Below are positions 1 through 7,966 of a stretch of 64,000 nucleotides of DNA, one piece after another; the stretch's first letter is position 1; each line of letters starts with the position of its first letter. Location of the stretch: positions 62,001-126,000 of the forward strand of contig NZ_BMNK01000017.1 of NCBI RefSeq assembly GCF_014646515.1, given 5' to 3'. A model generated the notes under the pieces. It did no database searches, was not told the origin of the DNA, and saw only the letters and a program-made list of their open reading frames with translations. Source of the DNA: Nonomuraea glycinis (GTDB lineage: Bacteria; Actinomycetota; Actinomycetes; Streptosporangiales; Streptosporangiaceae). The position numbers and the translations under genes are program-made.

Positions 1-59
1 CCGGCCAGGTCGCCAACGGTCGGGTTCGTCTGTGCCAGGGCAATGCGCAGTTGTGCCAC
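1..59 (-). CDS. nadE: NAD+ synthetase, N-terminus only (cut by window edge)
   Basis: Only the first 19 codons are inside the window. They read from a GTG at 59 as VAQLRIALAQTNPTVGDLAG, the start of the nitrilase-type glutamine amidotransferase domain of glutamine-dependent NAD+ synthetase. That enzyme amidates nicotinic acid adenine dinucleotide to NAD. A TAGGCT hexamer lies about seven bases before the GTG, so the message is probably leaderless. In actinomycetes this gene usually sits close to glnE and glnA2, as here. The call rests on a short stretch but the match to the family start is good. Confidence 0.75.
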   Translation of the reverse strand, partial: MAQLRIALAQTNPTVGDLA

Positions 60-113
60 GAGAAACAGCCTAGTACGTACCCGTTTTTATCGTCAAAGCG
101 ACGAAAAGGGGCT

Positions 114-1622
114 TCATCTCGTGGCGACGGTTCCGGGCGTCACCAGCCCGGACTCGTAGGCGGCCACCACGAGCTGCGCCCGGCCGAACAGGCCGAGGTG
201 GTCGAGCAGGGACCGCACCGCCTCGGTCACCTGCGGCTCGGGCAGGGACAGGGTCTGTCCGATCTGCCGGTTCGTCAGCCCGCGCGCCACCAGTTTCAGC
301 AGGTCGAGCCGGGCGTCCGAGAGCCCGGCCAGGGCCGGCGGCGACTCCGGGTCCGTACGCCCGGAGAAGCCGGAGATCAGGCGGGTGGTGACGGCCGGGT
401 CGATGAGCGCGTCCCCGGCCGCGGCGGCCCTGATCGCGGCCACGAGCTGCTCGGGGGGCGAGGTCTTGAGCACGAAACCGCTGACGCCCGCGCGCAGGGC
501 CGCGTACAGGTTCTCGTCGCTGCCGAAGGTGGTCATCATGATCACTTTCGGCGGGTCCTCGTCGGCCAGGATGCGGCGCGCGGCGGCCAGGCCGTCCAGG
601 TGCGGCATCTGGATGTCGAGCAGCACCACGTCCGGCCGGGCGGTGCGGACCGCCGCGATGGCCTCCTCGCCGTTGGCCACCTCCCCGGCCGGCTCCAGGC
701 CCGGCTCGGCGCTCAGCACGACCTGCAGCCCGGCCCGTACCAGCGCCTGGTCGTCGGCCACCAGCACCCGCAACGGCCGGCCGGCGGGGGCGTCGGGCTC
801 GCCCGGCCGGGGCGGGGCGGCGCCCGGCTCGGCCGGCCGGGGCAGGGCGGGCGGCTCCGGTACCCGCTGGGCCAGCATGTCGCTCTCCAGGCGGCGCAGC
901 GCGTCCGTCAGGTCCAGCCCGAGCTCGTCCCGCCAGGCGGTCCGGGCCCGCCGCAGCGCGCCGAGCGCGTCGCCCTGCCGTCCCGTCCGGTAGAGCGCCA
1001 GGGCCAGCAGCCGCCAGGCCTCCTCCCGCAGCGGATGACCGGCGGCGTGCGCCTCCAGGTCGGCCACCACCGCGGTGGCCCTGCCCATGGCCAGGCCCGC
1101 GTCCGCCCGGCGCTCCACCGCGATCAGCCGCAGCTCCTCCAGCCTGGCCGCCTCCGTCGCGGCCCAGTGCAACTCGGCGAACTCCGCCAGCGCGGGTCCC
1201 CGCCAGAGCGCCAGCGCGCTCTCCATGGCCGCCCACACCTCGGGCGCCGGCCCGTCGGTCTTGACCAGGCTCTGGAACCACCACGAGTCCACCTGCTCGG
1301 GCAGCGCGCGCAGGGCGTACCCGGGGGAGGCCGAGACCAGCACGGTGGCCTCCTCGCGCGGCGCCCGGTCGGGTTCGAGCGCGCGGCGCAGCCGGGAGAC
1401 GTACCCCTGGATGGTCGACAGCGCCTGCGCCGGCGGGTTGCCCGGCCACAGCTCGTCGATGAGCGTGCTCACCGGGACGGCGTGGCCGCCGGCGACCAGC
1501 AGGCGGGCGAGCACCGCCCGCTGACGCTGGCCGCCGAGGTCGAGAGGGTCGCCGTCGGTCCAGGCCTGGAACGGTCCTAAAGCAGTGAAGGTCAACATCG
1601 TAGGCGTAAGCGTAGAGCCCAT
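114..1622 (-). CDS. SARP-type regulator fused to a receiver and LuxR-like HTH
   Basis: A 502-residue regulator with an unusual order of domains. Residues ~9-100 are an OmpR/SARP winged helix and ~105-255 a bacterial transcriptional activation domain, as in AfsR/SARP pathway activators. A Pro-rich linker (~255-282) follows. Residues 283-405 form a complete NarL/FixJ receiver with the acidic pair D290/D291, phospho-acceptor D336 and K386. Residues ~433-495 are a LuxR-type helix-turn-helix. The start ATG has an AGGA-like site; a second Met at residue 9 is less supported. No histidine kinase is adjacent, so it is an orphan regulator of unknown target. SARPs and NarL regulators are normally separate proteins. 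Its DNA sites and phosphorylation are inferred only. Confidence 0.85.
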   Translation of the reverse strand: MGSTLTPTMLTFTALGPFQAWTDGDPLDLGGQRQRAVLARLLVAGGHAVPVSTLIDELWPGNPPAQALSTIQGYVSRLRRALEPDRAPREEATVLVSASPGYALRALPEQVDSWWFQSLVKTDGPAPEVWAAMESALALWRGPALAEFAELHWAATEAARLEELRLIAVERRADAGLAMGRATAVVADLEAHAAGHPLREEAWRLLALALYRTGRQGDALGALRRARTAWRDELGLDLTDALRRLESDMLAQRVPEPPALPRPAEPGAAPPRPGEPDAPAGRPLRVLVADDQALVRAGLQVVLSAEPGLEPAGEVANGEEAIAAVRTARPDVVLLDIQMPHLDGLAAARRILADEDPPKVIMMTTFGSDENLYAALRAGVSGFVLKTSPPEQLVAAIRAAAAGDALIDPAVTTRLISGFSGRTDPESPPALAGLSDARLDLLKLVARGLTNRQIGQTLSLPEPQVTEAVRSLLDHLGLFGRAQLVVAAYESGLVTPGTVATR

Positions 1623-1659
1623 TCGATGTCCTGGTAAATGGGCACTTATCCAGGGGTTG

Positions 1660-1740
1660 CTTTCTCCGGGGGCCGGTCCGCGACGGCTTCTCCAAGGGTC
1701 GGTCCGCGACGGCTTCGCCGGCGGTCGGTCAGCGACGCCT
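1660..1740. repeat. 26-bp tandem repeat at the 3' end of the MFS gene
   Basis: Three degenerate copies of a 26-bp unit with the core GGTC(C/A)GCGACG, starting at 1675, 1701 and 1727. The last copy contains the stop codon of the minus-strand MFS gene (1729-1731). The other two extend past the stop toward the start of the SARP gene, with the stop position changed from TCA to TCC on the plus strand. It belongs to a pattern seen at several other gene ends in this window. Confidence 0.8.
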
Positions 1741-2922
1741 GATCGCCGGTCCCAGCGCCAGCATGCCCGCGGTCGCGACTAGCCCGATGCCGCCCGTGGT
1801 GAACCAGAGCGCCCGCGGGCCGCCCAACTCCAGCAGGCCGCCGCCGAGCAGCGGCGCCAGCACCGCCGCGACCGACCAGGAGAACCCGAACAGCCCCGAG
1901 TACCGCCCGCGCAGGTGCGGCGGCGCCAGCCTGGCCAGGATCGTGCCCGCGATCCCGGCGGTGACGACCTCACCCGCCGTCCACACCGCGATCGTGACAG
2001 CCAGCCAGAACGTGGTGGTGACGAAGGCCGTCAGCGCGAACCCGGCGCTCATCACCGCGATGCCCAGCGCCAGCGTCCTGACCGGGTCCCTGCGGCCCAG
2101 CCAGCCGGACGCCAGCGGTTGCACGATCACGATCAGCACCCCGTTCAGCGCCATGGCCAGGCCGAACTGCGCGGTCGTCAGGCCCACCCCCTCCGTCATC
2201 GCCATCGGCAGCGTGGTGAACGTCTGGGAGTACAGCAGCGCGTTGCCCAGGATGACCAGGGTGAAGCCGACCATCACCCGGTCGCGCAGCACCACCCCGA
2301 ACCCGCCCGCCTCGCTCTTCCCCATGGGCCTGGTCTCCGGCACCGCCCGCCAGACCAGCACGGCGAACGCCACACAGCTCACCGCGTCCACCCAGAACAG
2401 CCAGAGGAACCCGGCCTGCGCCAGCCATCCGCCCGCCGTCATGCCCACCGAGTAGCCGAGGTTGATCGCCCAGAACAGCAGCCCGTACGCCCTCGGCCGC
2501 TCCTGCGGCGAGATCAGGTCGGCGACCAGCGCGTTGGAGGCGGGCCGGTAGGCGTCGGCCACCAGGCCGAGCAGGAACATCGAGGCCAGGATCGCCGGCA
2601 GCGTGGTGCTGTAGCCCAGCGCCAGCATCGCGGCGGCGGTGGCGAGCATGCCGCCGGACAGTGTCGCCCGGCGGCCGATCCGGTCGGCCAGCACCCCGGC
2701 GAGCAGCTGCGACACCAGCGAGCCCGCGCCGAAGAGCGCCATCACCAGCCCGGCGGCGGCGATCGAGAGTCCCCGGGCCTGGGTCAGGTAGACGCCGGTG
2801 AACGGCATGACCATGGTGCCCAGGCGGTTCACCAAAGTGCCGCCCCACAGAGCCCAGAAGGGGCGGGGCAGGCCGCCGAAGGAGGAGCGGAGGAAGGTCG
2901 GCTTGACGCCGGTACTTGTCAC
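1729..2922 (-). CDS. MFS drug-type efflux transporter
   Basis: A 397-residue major facilitator with about 12 hydrophobic segments. It has the family loop motif after helix 2 (GVLADRIGRR, residues ~80-90) and a related sequence (SGWLGRRDP) in the second half. The fold indicates a proton-driven exporter or importer in the cytoplasmic membrane; the substrate cannot be read from sequence. I place the start at a GTG at 2922, since the family usually begins shortly before the first helix; an in-frame ATG at 2973 would put the start inside the operator. It is divergent from an ArsR-type regulator, which suggests local repression. The 3' end lies in a 26-bp tandem repeat. Confidence 0.85.
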   Translation of the reverse strand: MTSTGVKPTFLRSSFGGLPRPFWALWGGTLVNRLGTMVMPFTGVYLTQARGLSIAAAGLVMALFGAGSLVSQLLAGVLADRIGRRATLSGGMLATAAAMLALGYSTTLPAILASMFLLGLVADAYRPASNALVADLISPQERPRAYGLLFWAINLGYSVGMTAGGWLAQAGFLWLFWVDAVSCVAFAVLVWRAVPETRPMGKSEAGGFGVVLRDRVMVGFTLVILGNALLYSQTFTTLPMAMTEGVGLTTAQFGLAMALNGVLIVIVQPLASGWLGRRDPVRTLALGIAVMSAGFALTAFVTTTFWLAVTIAVWTAGEVVTAGIAGTILARLAPPHLRGRYSGLFGFSWSVAAVLAPLLGGGLLELGGPRALWFTTGGIGLVATAGMLALGPAIRRR

Positions 2923-2960
2923 CCGCCAAGGGTCGTACGCCCCGGTTTGCCAAGCGAACG

Positions 2961-2978
2961 ATTTAGCGCACACTAAAT
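2961..2978. promoter_or_regulatory. Probable ArsR-type operator between divergent genes
   Basis: Perfect inverted repeat ATTTAG-N6-CTAAAT in the AT-rich gap between the MFS gene and the ArsR-type gene. It overlaps the likely -10 regions of both directions and ends four bases before the regulator's GTG. A possible -35 (TTGCCA) is at 2947-2952. This is the expected place for autoregulation and for control of the transporter; binding is inferred. Confidence 0.6.
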
Positions 2979-2981
2979 CCC

Positions 2982-3953
2982 GTGGTGGTGACCTGGGATC
3001 TGAAGTCGGAGGACGTGGCCCGCATCCGGTTCGCGTTCTCCCCGATGTGGGAGCTCGTGGCCAGCCTGCGCACGCTGCGGGACCCGGCCAGGCAGGCGAT
3101 CCACCTGCCGTGGATCAAGTGCGTGCGCCCCCGCCTGGCCGGTCTCGACCTGACCGAGCTGTTCGCGCTGGTGCCCGCGACCGGCTACCTGGCCGACTTC
3201 CTCACCCCGCCGCCCGACACGCCGATGCCGGACTTCGCCGCCGAGCTCGCCCGCGTCCGGCGGACCTCGCCCGAGCGGGCCGCCGACGAGGCCGCGCGCG
3301 TCCAGGGAGCCGATCCGGCGGTCATCGAGCGGTTCAGGGCCGACCCGGCGGCCGGCGTGGCCCGGGTCGCCGACGCGCTGGCGGCCTACTGGGAGGCGTG
3401 CTTCGCCGAGTTCTGGCCGCGCGTCTACGGCCTGCTGGAGCGCGACGTGCTGCGCAGGTCACGGCAGCTCGCCCAGGGCGGCGCCCGCGAGCTGTTCGCC
3501 TCGCTCGACCCGGCCGTGCGGTGGACGGGGGAGCGGCTGCTCGTCGACCGGCCCTACTGCGCCTCGGGCGGCCTGAACGGCGACGGCCTCGTCCTGGTGC
3601 CGACCGCCTTCTACTGGCCGATGGTCGCGGTGATGACCGCGCCGTACCAGGCGATGCTCGTCTATCCGGTGCTCGGCGTCGGCACCCTCTGGCAGCAGGG
3701 GCCACCGCCCGCGCCCGGCGCGCTGGCCGCGCTCATCGGCGGCAGCAGGGCCAGGATCCTGCTCGCGCTCGCCGAGCCGAGCACCACCTCGGCGCTGGCC
3801 GGGCGGATGGCGCTCACACCCGGCGCGGTCAGCCAGCACCTCGGCGTGCTGCGCGACAGCGGGCTCACGGTCGGGATACGCGTCGGCAAACAGGTCGTCT
3901 ACCGCCGCACCCCGACCGGCGACGCCCTCGCCGGCACGGCCGCTCAGCTGTAG
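2982..3953 (+). CDS. ArsR/DUF5937-type winged-helix regulator
   Basis: A 323-residue protein starting DLKSEDVARIRFAFSPMWEL, typical of the DUF5937 family. The C-terminal ~80 residues (from ~245) carry an ArsR-like winged helix (RILLALAEPSTTSALAGRMA, then GAVSQHLGVLRDSGL). The long middle region is probably a ligand or dimer domain. GTG at 2982 is taken as start because the -10 hexamer and the inverted repeat end immediately before it, giving a leaderless message; two more GTGs follow in frame. It is divergent from the MFS exporter and most likely represses both. The 3' end overlaps the terpene synthase 3' end by 10 bp. Confidence 0.85.
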   Translation: MVVTWDLKSEDVARIRFAFSPMWELVASLRTLRDPARQAIHLPWIKCVRPRLAGLDLTELFALVPATGYLADFLTPPPDTPMPDFAAELARVRRTSPERAADEAARVQGADPAVIERFRADPAAGVARVADALAAYWEACFAEFWPRVYGLLERDVLRRSRQLAQGGARELFASLDPAVRWTGERLLVDRPYCASGGLNGDGLVLVPTAFYWPMVAVMTAPYQAMLVYPVLGVGTLWQQGPPPAPGALAALIGGSRARILLALAEPSTTSALAGRMALTPGAVSQHLGVLRDSGLTVGIRVGKQVVYRRTPTGDALAGTAAQL

Positions 3954-4936
3954 CGGCTTGACTCCATCAGCCAGTCCAGGTGGGCGCGCGGCGCGGCCAG
4001 GTAGGCGCACGCGACCTTGCTCACGTCTCTGGCCGTACGCGGCGCGAGATCGTCCAGCGGCAGTTGCCTGGCGGCCTGCTGCATGTCACGGCAGCGCTCG
4101 GCGATCCGGTCGAGCACCCAGGACACCGCCTCCCGCTCGCTCAGCCCCAGCTCGTGCCTGGCGATCACGACGAGGTTGTGCGCGTCCCCGCGCTCCTTGG
4201 GCCGCGAGGCCACGTCGTTGCACCACGCGGTGATGTCACTGCAGGAGTTCACCAGCTCCTGCCACGGCTGCGAGCGGTGCACCCAGGCGGGCACCTCCAC
4301 CCGCAGGCACGGCTCGACCAGGTCGTAGAGGTAGGGGCCCACCGTCCCCCTGCGCAGCGACGGATACTCCGCCAGGGTCGGGATCGTGCCCGACACCCGG
4401 TTGGCCGCCTCGGTGCGGCACGCGTAGTGCTGCCGCTGCAGGCTGACCGCGAACCGCCGCCGCCACTCGTCGCTCATCCGCGAGCTCGTCACCCGCCACA
4501 GATCCGCGAACGCCGCCTCCAGCGGATGGTCGCAGGCGCCCTCCAGCATCCCCTGGAACACCTCCAGCGGGCACGGCCCCTCGTCCAGCTCGTCGTCCAG
4601 ATGGAACAGCCAGGTCAGCCACTGCGCGAACAGCGCCGCCGCCGCCGCGTCGAACTCGGCGAACGCCCGGCCCGCCATCCGGTGGAACCCGACCCCCTGG
4701 TCGGCCCGCAGCCCTGTCCGGCGCGCCCAGTCGATGACCGCCGCCTCGATGGCGTAGACCGCCGGATGCATCCGGCACGGCGCGGCCATCGCCGGCACCC
4801 GCTCGGTCAGCGGCAACAGCGCCAGAGCCGCCGAGCCGCCCCTGCGCGGCAACGGCAGCAGCGGCTTCCAGTGCAGCACGGACCGCAGCGCGGACCGTAC
4901 GGAAGCGATCACCGTGGTGCTCCCCGCGGTAGTCAC
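3944..4936 (-). CDS. Class I terpene synthase
   Basis: A 330-residue class I terpene cyclase, the usual length for bacterial sesquiterpene synthases. It carries the Asp-rich motif LDDELDEG (D114, D115, D118), the NSE triad NDVASRPKE (N240, S244, E248) and a C-terminal RY pair (R328-Y329), so the Mg2+/diphosphate site looks intact. It would ionise a prenyl diphosphate; the substrate (GPP, FPP or GGPP) and product are unknown. The GTG start overlaps the stop codon of the upstream EF-hand gene (GTGA), so the two are translationally coupled. No prenyltransferase or P450 is nearby. Confidence 0.88.
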   Translation of the reverse strand: MTTAGSTTVIASVRSALRSVLHWKPLLPLPRRGGSAALALLPLTERVPAMAAPCRMHPAVYAIEAAVIDWARRTGLRADQGVGFHRMAGRAFAEFDAAAAALFAQWLTWLFHLDDELDEGPCPLEVFQGMLEGACDHPLEAAFADLWRVTSSRMSDEWRRRFAVSLQRQHYACRTEAANRVSGTIPTLAEYPSLRRGTVGPYLYDLVEPCLRVEVPAWVHRSQPWQELVNSCSDITAWCNDVASRPKERGDAHNLVVIARHELGLSEREAVSWVLDRIAERCRDMQQAARQLPLDDLAPRTARDVSKVACAYLAAPRAHLDWLMESSRYS

Positions 4937-5478
4937 AGCGGTCCGTAAAGCCAGTTGCCGACGGCGGCGGGGTCGTCGCCGACGTAGAACTCCTCGGCGG
5001 CCAGCACCACCTCCTCCACGGTCAACACCCCCCTGCCCGTACGGTCCAGCCGGTCGAAGGCCACGTCCACGTCGTCGTAGGCGGTGCCGAACGCGGCCAG
5101 CATCGTCCGGAACTCACCCCGCCCGATCAGGCCGTCCCGATCGCCGTCGCACAGCTCCGCCACGGCCACCACGGCGGGCCGGAACACCGCGTCGTACCGG
5201 CCGCCCTCGACGAAGGCCGCCGTCATGGCCTTGCGGAAGTCCTCGCGCGACATGTCGAGGTCCGTGTCGCCGCCGAGCGTGCCGGACAGCGCCGCCCAGA
5301 TCCCGTCGAAGCTGTCGACGAGGCTGCTGCCGGTGACCGACGTGGGCGACTCTCCGAAGCCCACCAGGATGCGCGCGCCCAGCCCCAGCAGGTCCTCGCG
5401 CTCCACGACCCCCCTACCGCTCGCGTCGATGTGGTCGAAGGCCCGATCCAGCTTGTGATTGAGCAGGTCGATAGCCAC
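4933..5478 (-). CDS. EF-hand calcium-binding protein (calexcitin-like)
   Basis: A 181-residue soluble protein with four EF-hand positions. Loop 3 (residues 111-122, DGDRDGLIGRGE) is canonical. Loops 1 (18-29) and 4 (145-156) keep the central Gly and the last acidic residue but have fewer acidic ligands. Loop 2 is degenerate. The GTG at 5478 is chosen because GGGGGAGG lies seven bases upstream; the longer open frame above it has no ribosome site. It is the first gene of a two-gene operon with the terpene synthase, which it overlaps by four bases. That suggests, but does not prove, that calcium sensing is linked to terpene synthesis. Confidence 0.85.
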   Translation of the reverse strand: MAIDLLNHKLDRAFDHIDASGRGVVEREDLLGLGARILVGFGESPTSVTGSSLVDSFDGIWAALSGTLGGDTDLDMSREDFRKAMTAAFVEGGRYDAVFRPAVVAVAELCDGDRDGLIGRGEFRTMLAAFGTAYDDVDVAFDRLDRTGRGVLTVEEVVLAAEEFYVGDDPAAVGNWLYGPL

Positions 5479-5561
5479 CAATGCCTCCCCCGAGACTGAC
5501 TGCGTGATCACAGTAAGTGGGGACGGGCCCTTTGTCAGGGAGGCTCGCACCGGCACCCCCC

Positions 5562-5577
5562 GTAACCTGTGCGAAAC
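5562..5577 (+). promoter_or_regulatory. GlnR-like half-site upstream of glnA2
   Basis: GTAAC-N6-GAAAC, an exact match to the first two elements of the actinomycete GlnR consensus (GTNAC-N6-GAAAC). It lies about 55 bases before the glnA2 start and between glnA2 and the divergent EF-hand/terpene operon. The third and fourth elements are weak (GGACAC-like sequence follows). The same spacing occurs in the full box at glnA1. Confidence 0.5.
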
Positions 5578-5630
5578 ACGGACACGGCATGCTGATACGA
5601 GACCAGCACCAGTCGTCACGAGGGGACGCC

Positions 5631-6992
5631 GTGGACCGCCAGCAGGAGTTCGTGCTCCGCACACTTGAGGAACGCGACATCCGGTTCATCCGGCTTTGGT
5701 TCACCGACGTGCTCGGTTTCCTCAAATCCGTCGCCATCGCGCCCGCCGAACTCGAAGGCGCCTTCGCCGAGGGCATGGGCTTCGACGGCTCGGCCATCGA
5801 GGGCTTCGCGCGTGTCTACGAGGCCGACATGCTCGCCAAGCCGGACCCGTCGACCTTCCAGATCCTGCCGTGGCGCAGCGAGACGCCCGGCGCCGGGCGG
5901 ATCTTCTGTGACATCCTCATGCCCGACGGCTCGCCGTCGCACGCCGACCCGCGCTGGGTGCTCAAGCGCACCCTGGCCAAGTGCGCCGACATGGGGTTCA
6001 CCTTCTACACCCACCCGGAGATCGAGTTCTTCCTGCTGAAGAACCGCCCGGAGGCCGGCCAGCGCCCCGAGCCGATCGACTCGGGCAGCTACTTCGACCA
6101 CACGCCGCACAGCTCCGGCCACGACTTCCGGCGCCAGGCGATCATGATGCTGGAGTCGATGGGCATCTCGGTCGAGTACAGCCACCACGAGGGCGCGCCC
6201 GGCCAGCAGGAGATCGACCTGCGCTACGCCGACGCGCTCACCACCGCCGACAACATCATGACCTTCCGCCTGGTCATGAAGGAGGTCGCGCTGGAGCAGG
6301 GCGTCTGGGCGTCCTTCATGCCCAAGCCCTTCACCGAGCACCCCGGCTCCGGCATGCACACGCACATGTCGCTGTTCGAGGGTGACCGTAACGCCTTCTA
6401 CGAGGCCGGCGCCGACTACCAGCTCTCCAAGATCGGCCGCTCGTTCATCGCGGGCCTGCTGCGGCACGCCGCCGAGATCACCGCGATCACCAACCAGTGG
6501 GTCAACTCCTACAAGCGGCTGTGGGGCGGCGCCGAGGCGATCGCCGGCCAGGGCGGCGAGGCCCCCTCCTACGTGTGCTGGGGCCACAACAACCGCTCGG
6601 CCCTGGTCCGGGTGCCGATGTACAAGCCGCACAAGGGCGGCTCGACCCGCATCGAGTTCCGCTCCCTCGACTCGGCCTGCAACCCCTACCTCGCCTTCGC
6701 GCTCATCCTGGCGGCCGGCCTCAAGGGCATCGAGGAGGGCTACGAGCTCCCGCCGGCCGCCGAGGACAACGTCTGGAAGCTGACCAGCGCCGAGCGCCGC
6801 GCCCTCGGCATCCGGCCGCTGCCGCAGTCGCTCGACGACGCGATCGCGGTCATGGAGCAGAGCGAGCTCGTGGCCGAGACGCTGGGCGAGCACGTCTTCG
6901 ACTTCTTCCTGCGCAACAAGCGCTCGGAGTGGAACGACTACCGCCGCCAGGTCACCGAGTTCGAGCTGGGCCGCTACCTGCCGGTGCTGTAA
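5631..6992 (+). CDS. glnA2: Glutamine synthetase-like enzyme GlnA2
   Basis: A 453-residue type I GS-fold protein. The N-terminus (VDRQQEFVLRTLEERDI) and MGFDGSAIEGFARVYE are typical of actinobacterial GlnA2. The ATP/metal and ammonia-site motifs are present (EIEFF, MPKPFTEHPGSGMH, RVPMYKP). At the position of the adenylylated Tyr of GlnA1 it has Trp382 (DNVWKLT), so GlnE should not modify it. Streptomyces GlnA2 has been shown to be a gamma-glutamylpolyamine synthetase rather than a main glutamine synthetase; the same role here is inferred. The GTG at 5631 is preceded by GAGGGG. A GlnR-like half-site lies upstream. Confidence 0.88.
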   Translation: MDRQQEFVLRTLEERDIRFIRLWFTDVLGFLKSVAIAPAELEGAFAEGMGFDGSAIEGFARVYEADMLAKPDPSTFQILPWRSETPGAGRIFCDILMPDGSPSHADPRWVLKRTLAKCADMGFTFYTHPEIEFFLLKNRPEAGQRPEPIDSGSYFDHTPHSSGHDFRRQAIMMLESMGISVEYSHHEGAPGQQEIDLRYADALTTADNIMTFRLVMKEVALEQGVWASFMPKPFTEHPGSGMHTHMSLFEGDRNAFYEAGADYQLSKIGRSFIAGLLRHAAEITAITNQWVNSYKRLWGGAEAIAGQGGEAPSYVCWGHNNRSALVRVPMYKPHKGGSTRIEFRSLDSACNPYLAFALILAAGLKGIEEGYELPPAAEDNVWKLTSAERRALGIRPLPQSLDDAIAVMEQSELVAETLGEHVFDFFLRNKRSEWNDYRRQVTEFELGRYLPVL

Positions 6993-7066
6993 GGCCAGGT
7001 CAGCGGCGAGGTCCGTACGAAGCCCTGGAAGGCCAGGTCAGCGGCGGGGTTCGTACGAATCTGTCG
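6991..7066. repeat. 38-bp direct repeat at convergent gene ends
   Basis: Two copies with a 38-bp period, starting at 6991 and 7029. Each begins AAGGCCAGGTCAGCGGCG and contains GTACGAA. The second copy encodes the C-terminus and stop (7038-7040) of the minus-strand membrane protein. The first copy overlaps the glnA2 stop codon and carries a duplicate of the TCA stop trinucleotide at 7000-7002. Confidence 0.85.
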
Positions 7067-7835
7067 GGTCGACGATCACGGCGGGCAGGCGCAGGAGGCC
7101 CCTGCGGGGGTGCGGCTCCTCCGCTGGCGGCGCGGTGTCGGCGCTCACCTCGGGGAGGCTCCGGCTCTGCTCGGGAGAGGGCGAGCCGGCAGGCTCGGGC
7201 GTGGTCACCGCCGTAGGCGGTGAGGCGGGTTCGCCGGCCGGTGTCTGCGTGGGGGGCGGCGTCGGGGTGGGGCTTGGGGAGGTTGCCGGGCTCGGGTCCG
7301 CGGCCGAAGCCGTGGCCGATGGTGTCGGTGGCGCCTGGGGGGCGGGCTCGGCGTGCTTGTCTCGCTGAACCGGTGGTCTGTCGCGCTCTGCCTTCTTCCG
7401 GGGTGTGCCGGTGATCTGGTCGGCCACGGTCTGGCCGGCCAGGCTCTGGTAGGCCAGGATGCTGCCCATGCTGACGGCGAACACCAGCGCGGCCGCGGCG
7501 GCCACCCTGGCCCAGGGCAGCTTCCTGCGTGGCGATGGTTCTGCCGCGAGTTCCGCCGCGACGAGGAGCGTGGACGGCCCGCCGTCCGCCACGTCCGCCG
7601 CGGCGTGCTCGCGCCAGGCGGCCACCGTGTGCCGCTTGACCTTCTCGCCGGTACGCCTCAGGTAGTGCGTGTAGACGGCGCTGCCCACCGTGGTGGCGGC
7701 GCTCACGAGGGCGGCGCCGATCACGGTGCCCGTCACCCCGAGGTAGGAAGCCGCGACCGCGGCGGTCACCGCGGCCAGGGTGCTTCCCACGATCTGCGGC
7801 CCGGTCAGTTCGAACTTCCGCTGCTCGCCGCCCAT
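7038..7835 (-). CDS. Membrane protein with Pro/Thr/Ser-rich extracytoplasmic tail
   Basis: A 265-residue protein not recognised beyond being a common actinomycete hypothetical. Residues ~10-45 are a Gly/Ala-rich hydrophobic hairpin (QIVGSTLAAVTAAVAASYLG). A basic cytoplasmic stretch follows, then a single membrane helix near ~115-135, then a long low-complexity tail rich in Pro, Thr, Ser and Glu, probably wall-spanning. The ATG at 7835 (MGGEQRKFELT) is preferred with GAGG just upstream; a TTG at 7871 is possible. The tail reads into a 38-bp direct repeat at the 3' end. Confidence 0.65.
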   Translation of the reverse strand: MGGEQRKFELTGPQIVGSTLAAVTAAVAASYLGVTGTVIGAALVSAATTVGSAVYTHYLRRTGEKVKRHTVAAWREHAAADVADGGPSTLLVAAELAAEPSPRRKLPWARVAAAAALVFAVSMGSILAYQSLAGQTVADQITGTPRKKAERDRPPVQRDKHAEPAPQAPPTPSATASAADPSPATSPSPTPTPPPTQTPAGEPASPPTAVTTPEPAGSPSPEQSRSLPEVSADTAPPAEEPHPRRGLLRLPAVIVDPTDSYEPRR

Positions 7836-7966
7836 GTCCTCGATCAGTCCCCGTCTGGGCCGCCTAGCCAAGAGGTGTTATAGCTGGGTTGATTGGCCCG
7901 AGTCTAGATTCGTCACCCCGCGTCGATCCGGCAGGCGCACCCGGACCAGGCCGGACCTTTGCCTTT

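Noticed and set aside
51..1580. A 509-codon plus-strand frame opposite the SARP fusion
   Set aside because: Composition is Gly/Arg/Gln-biased and the opposite strand holds clear domains.
3944..5478. Larger terpene biosynthetic cluster
   Set aside because: No prenyltransferase, P450 or methyltransferase is adjacent; only the synthase and EF-hand gene are supported.
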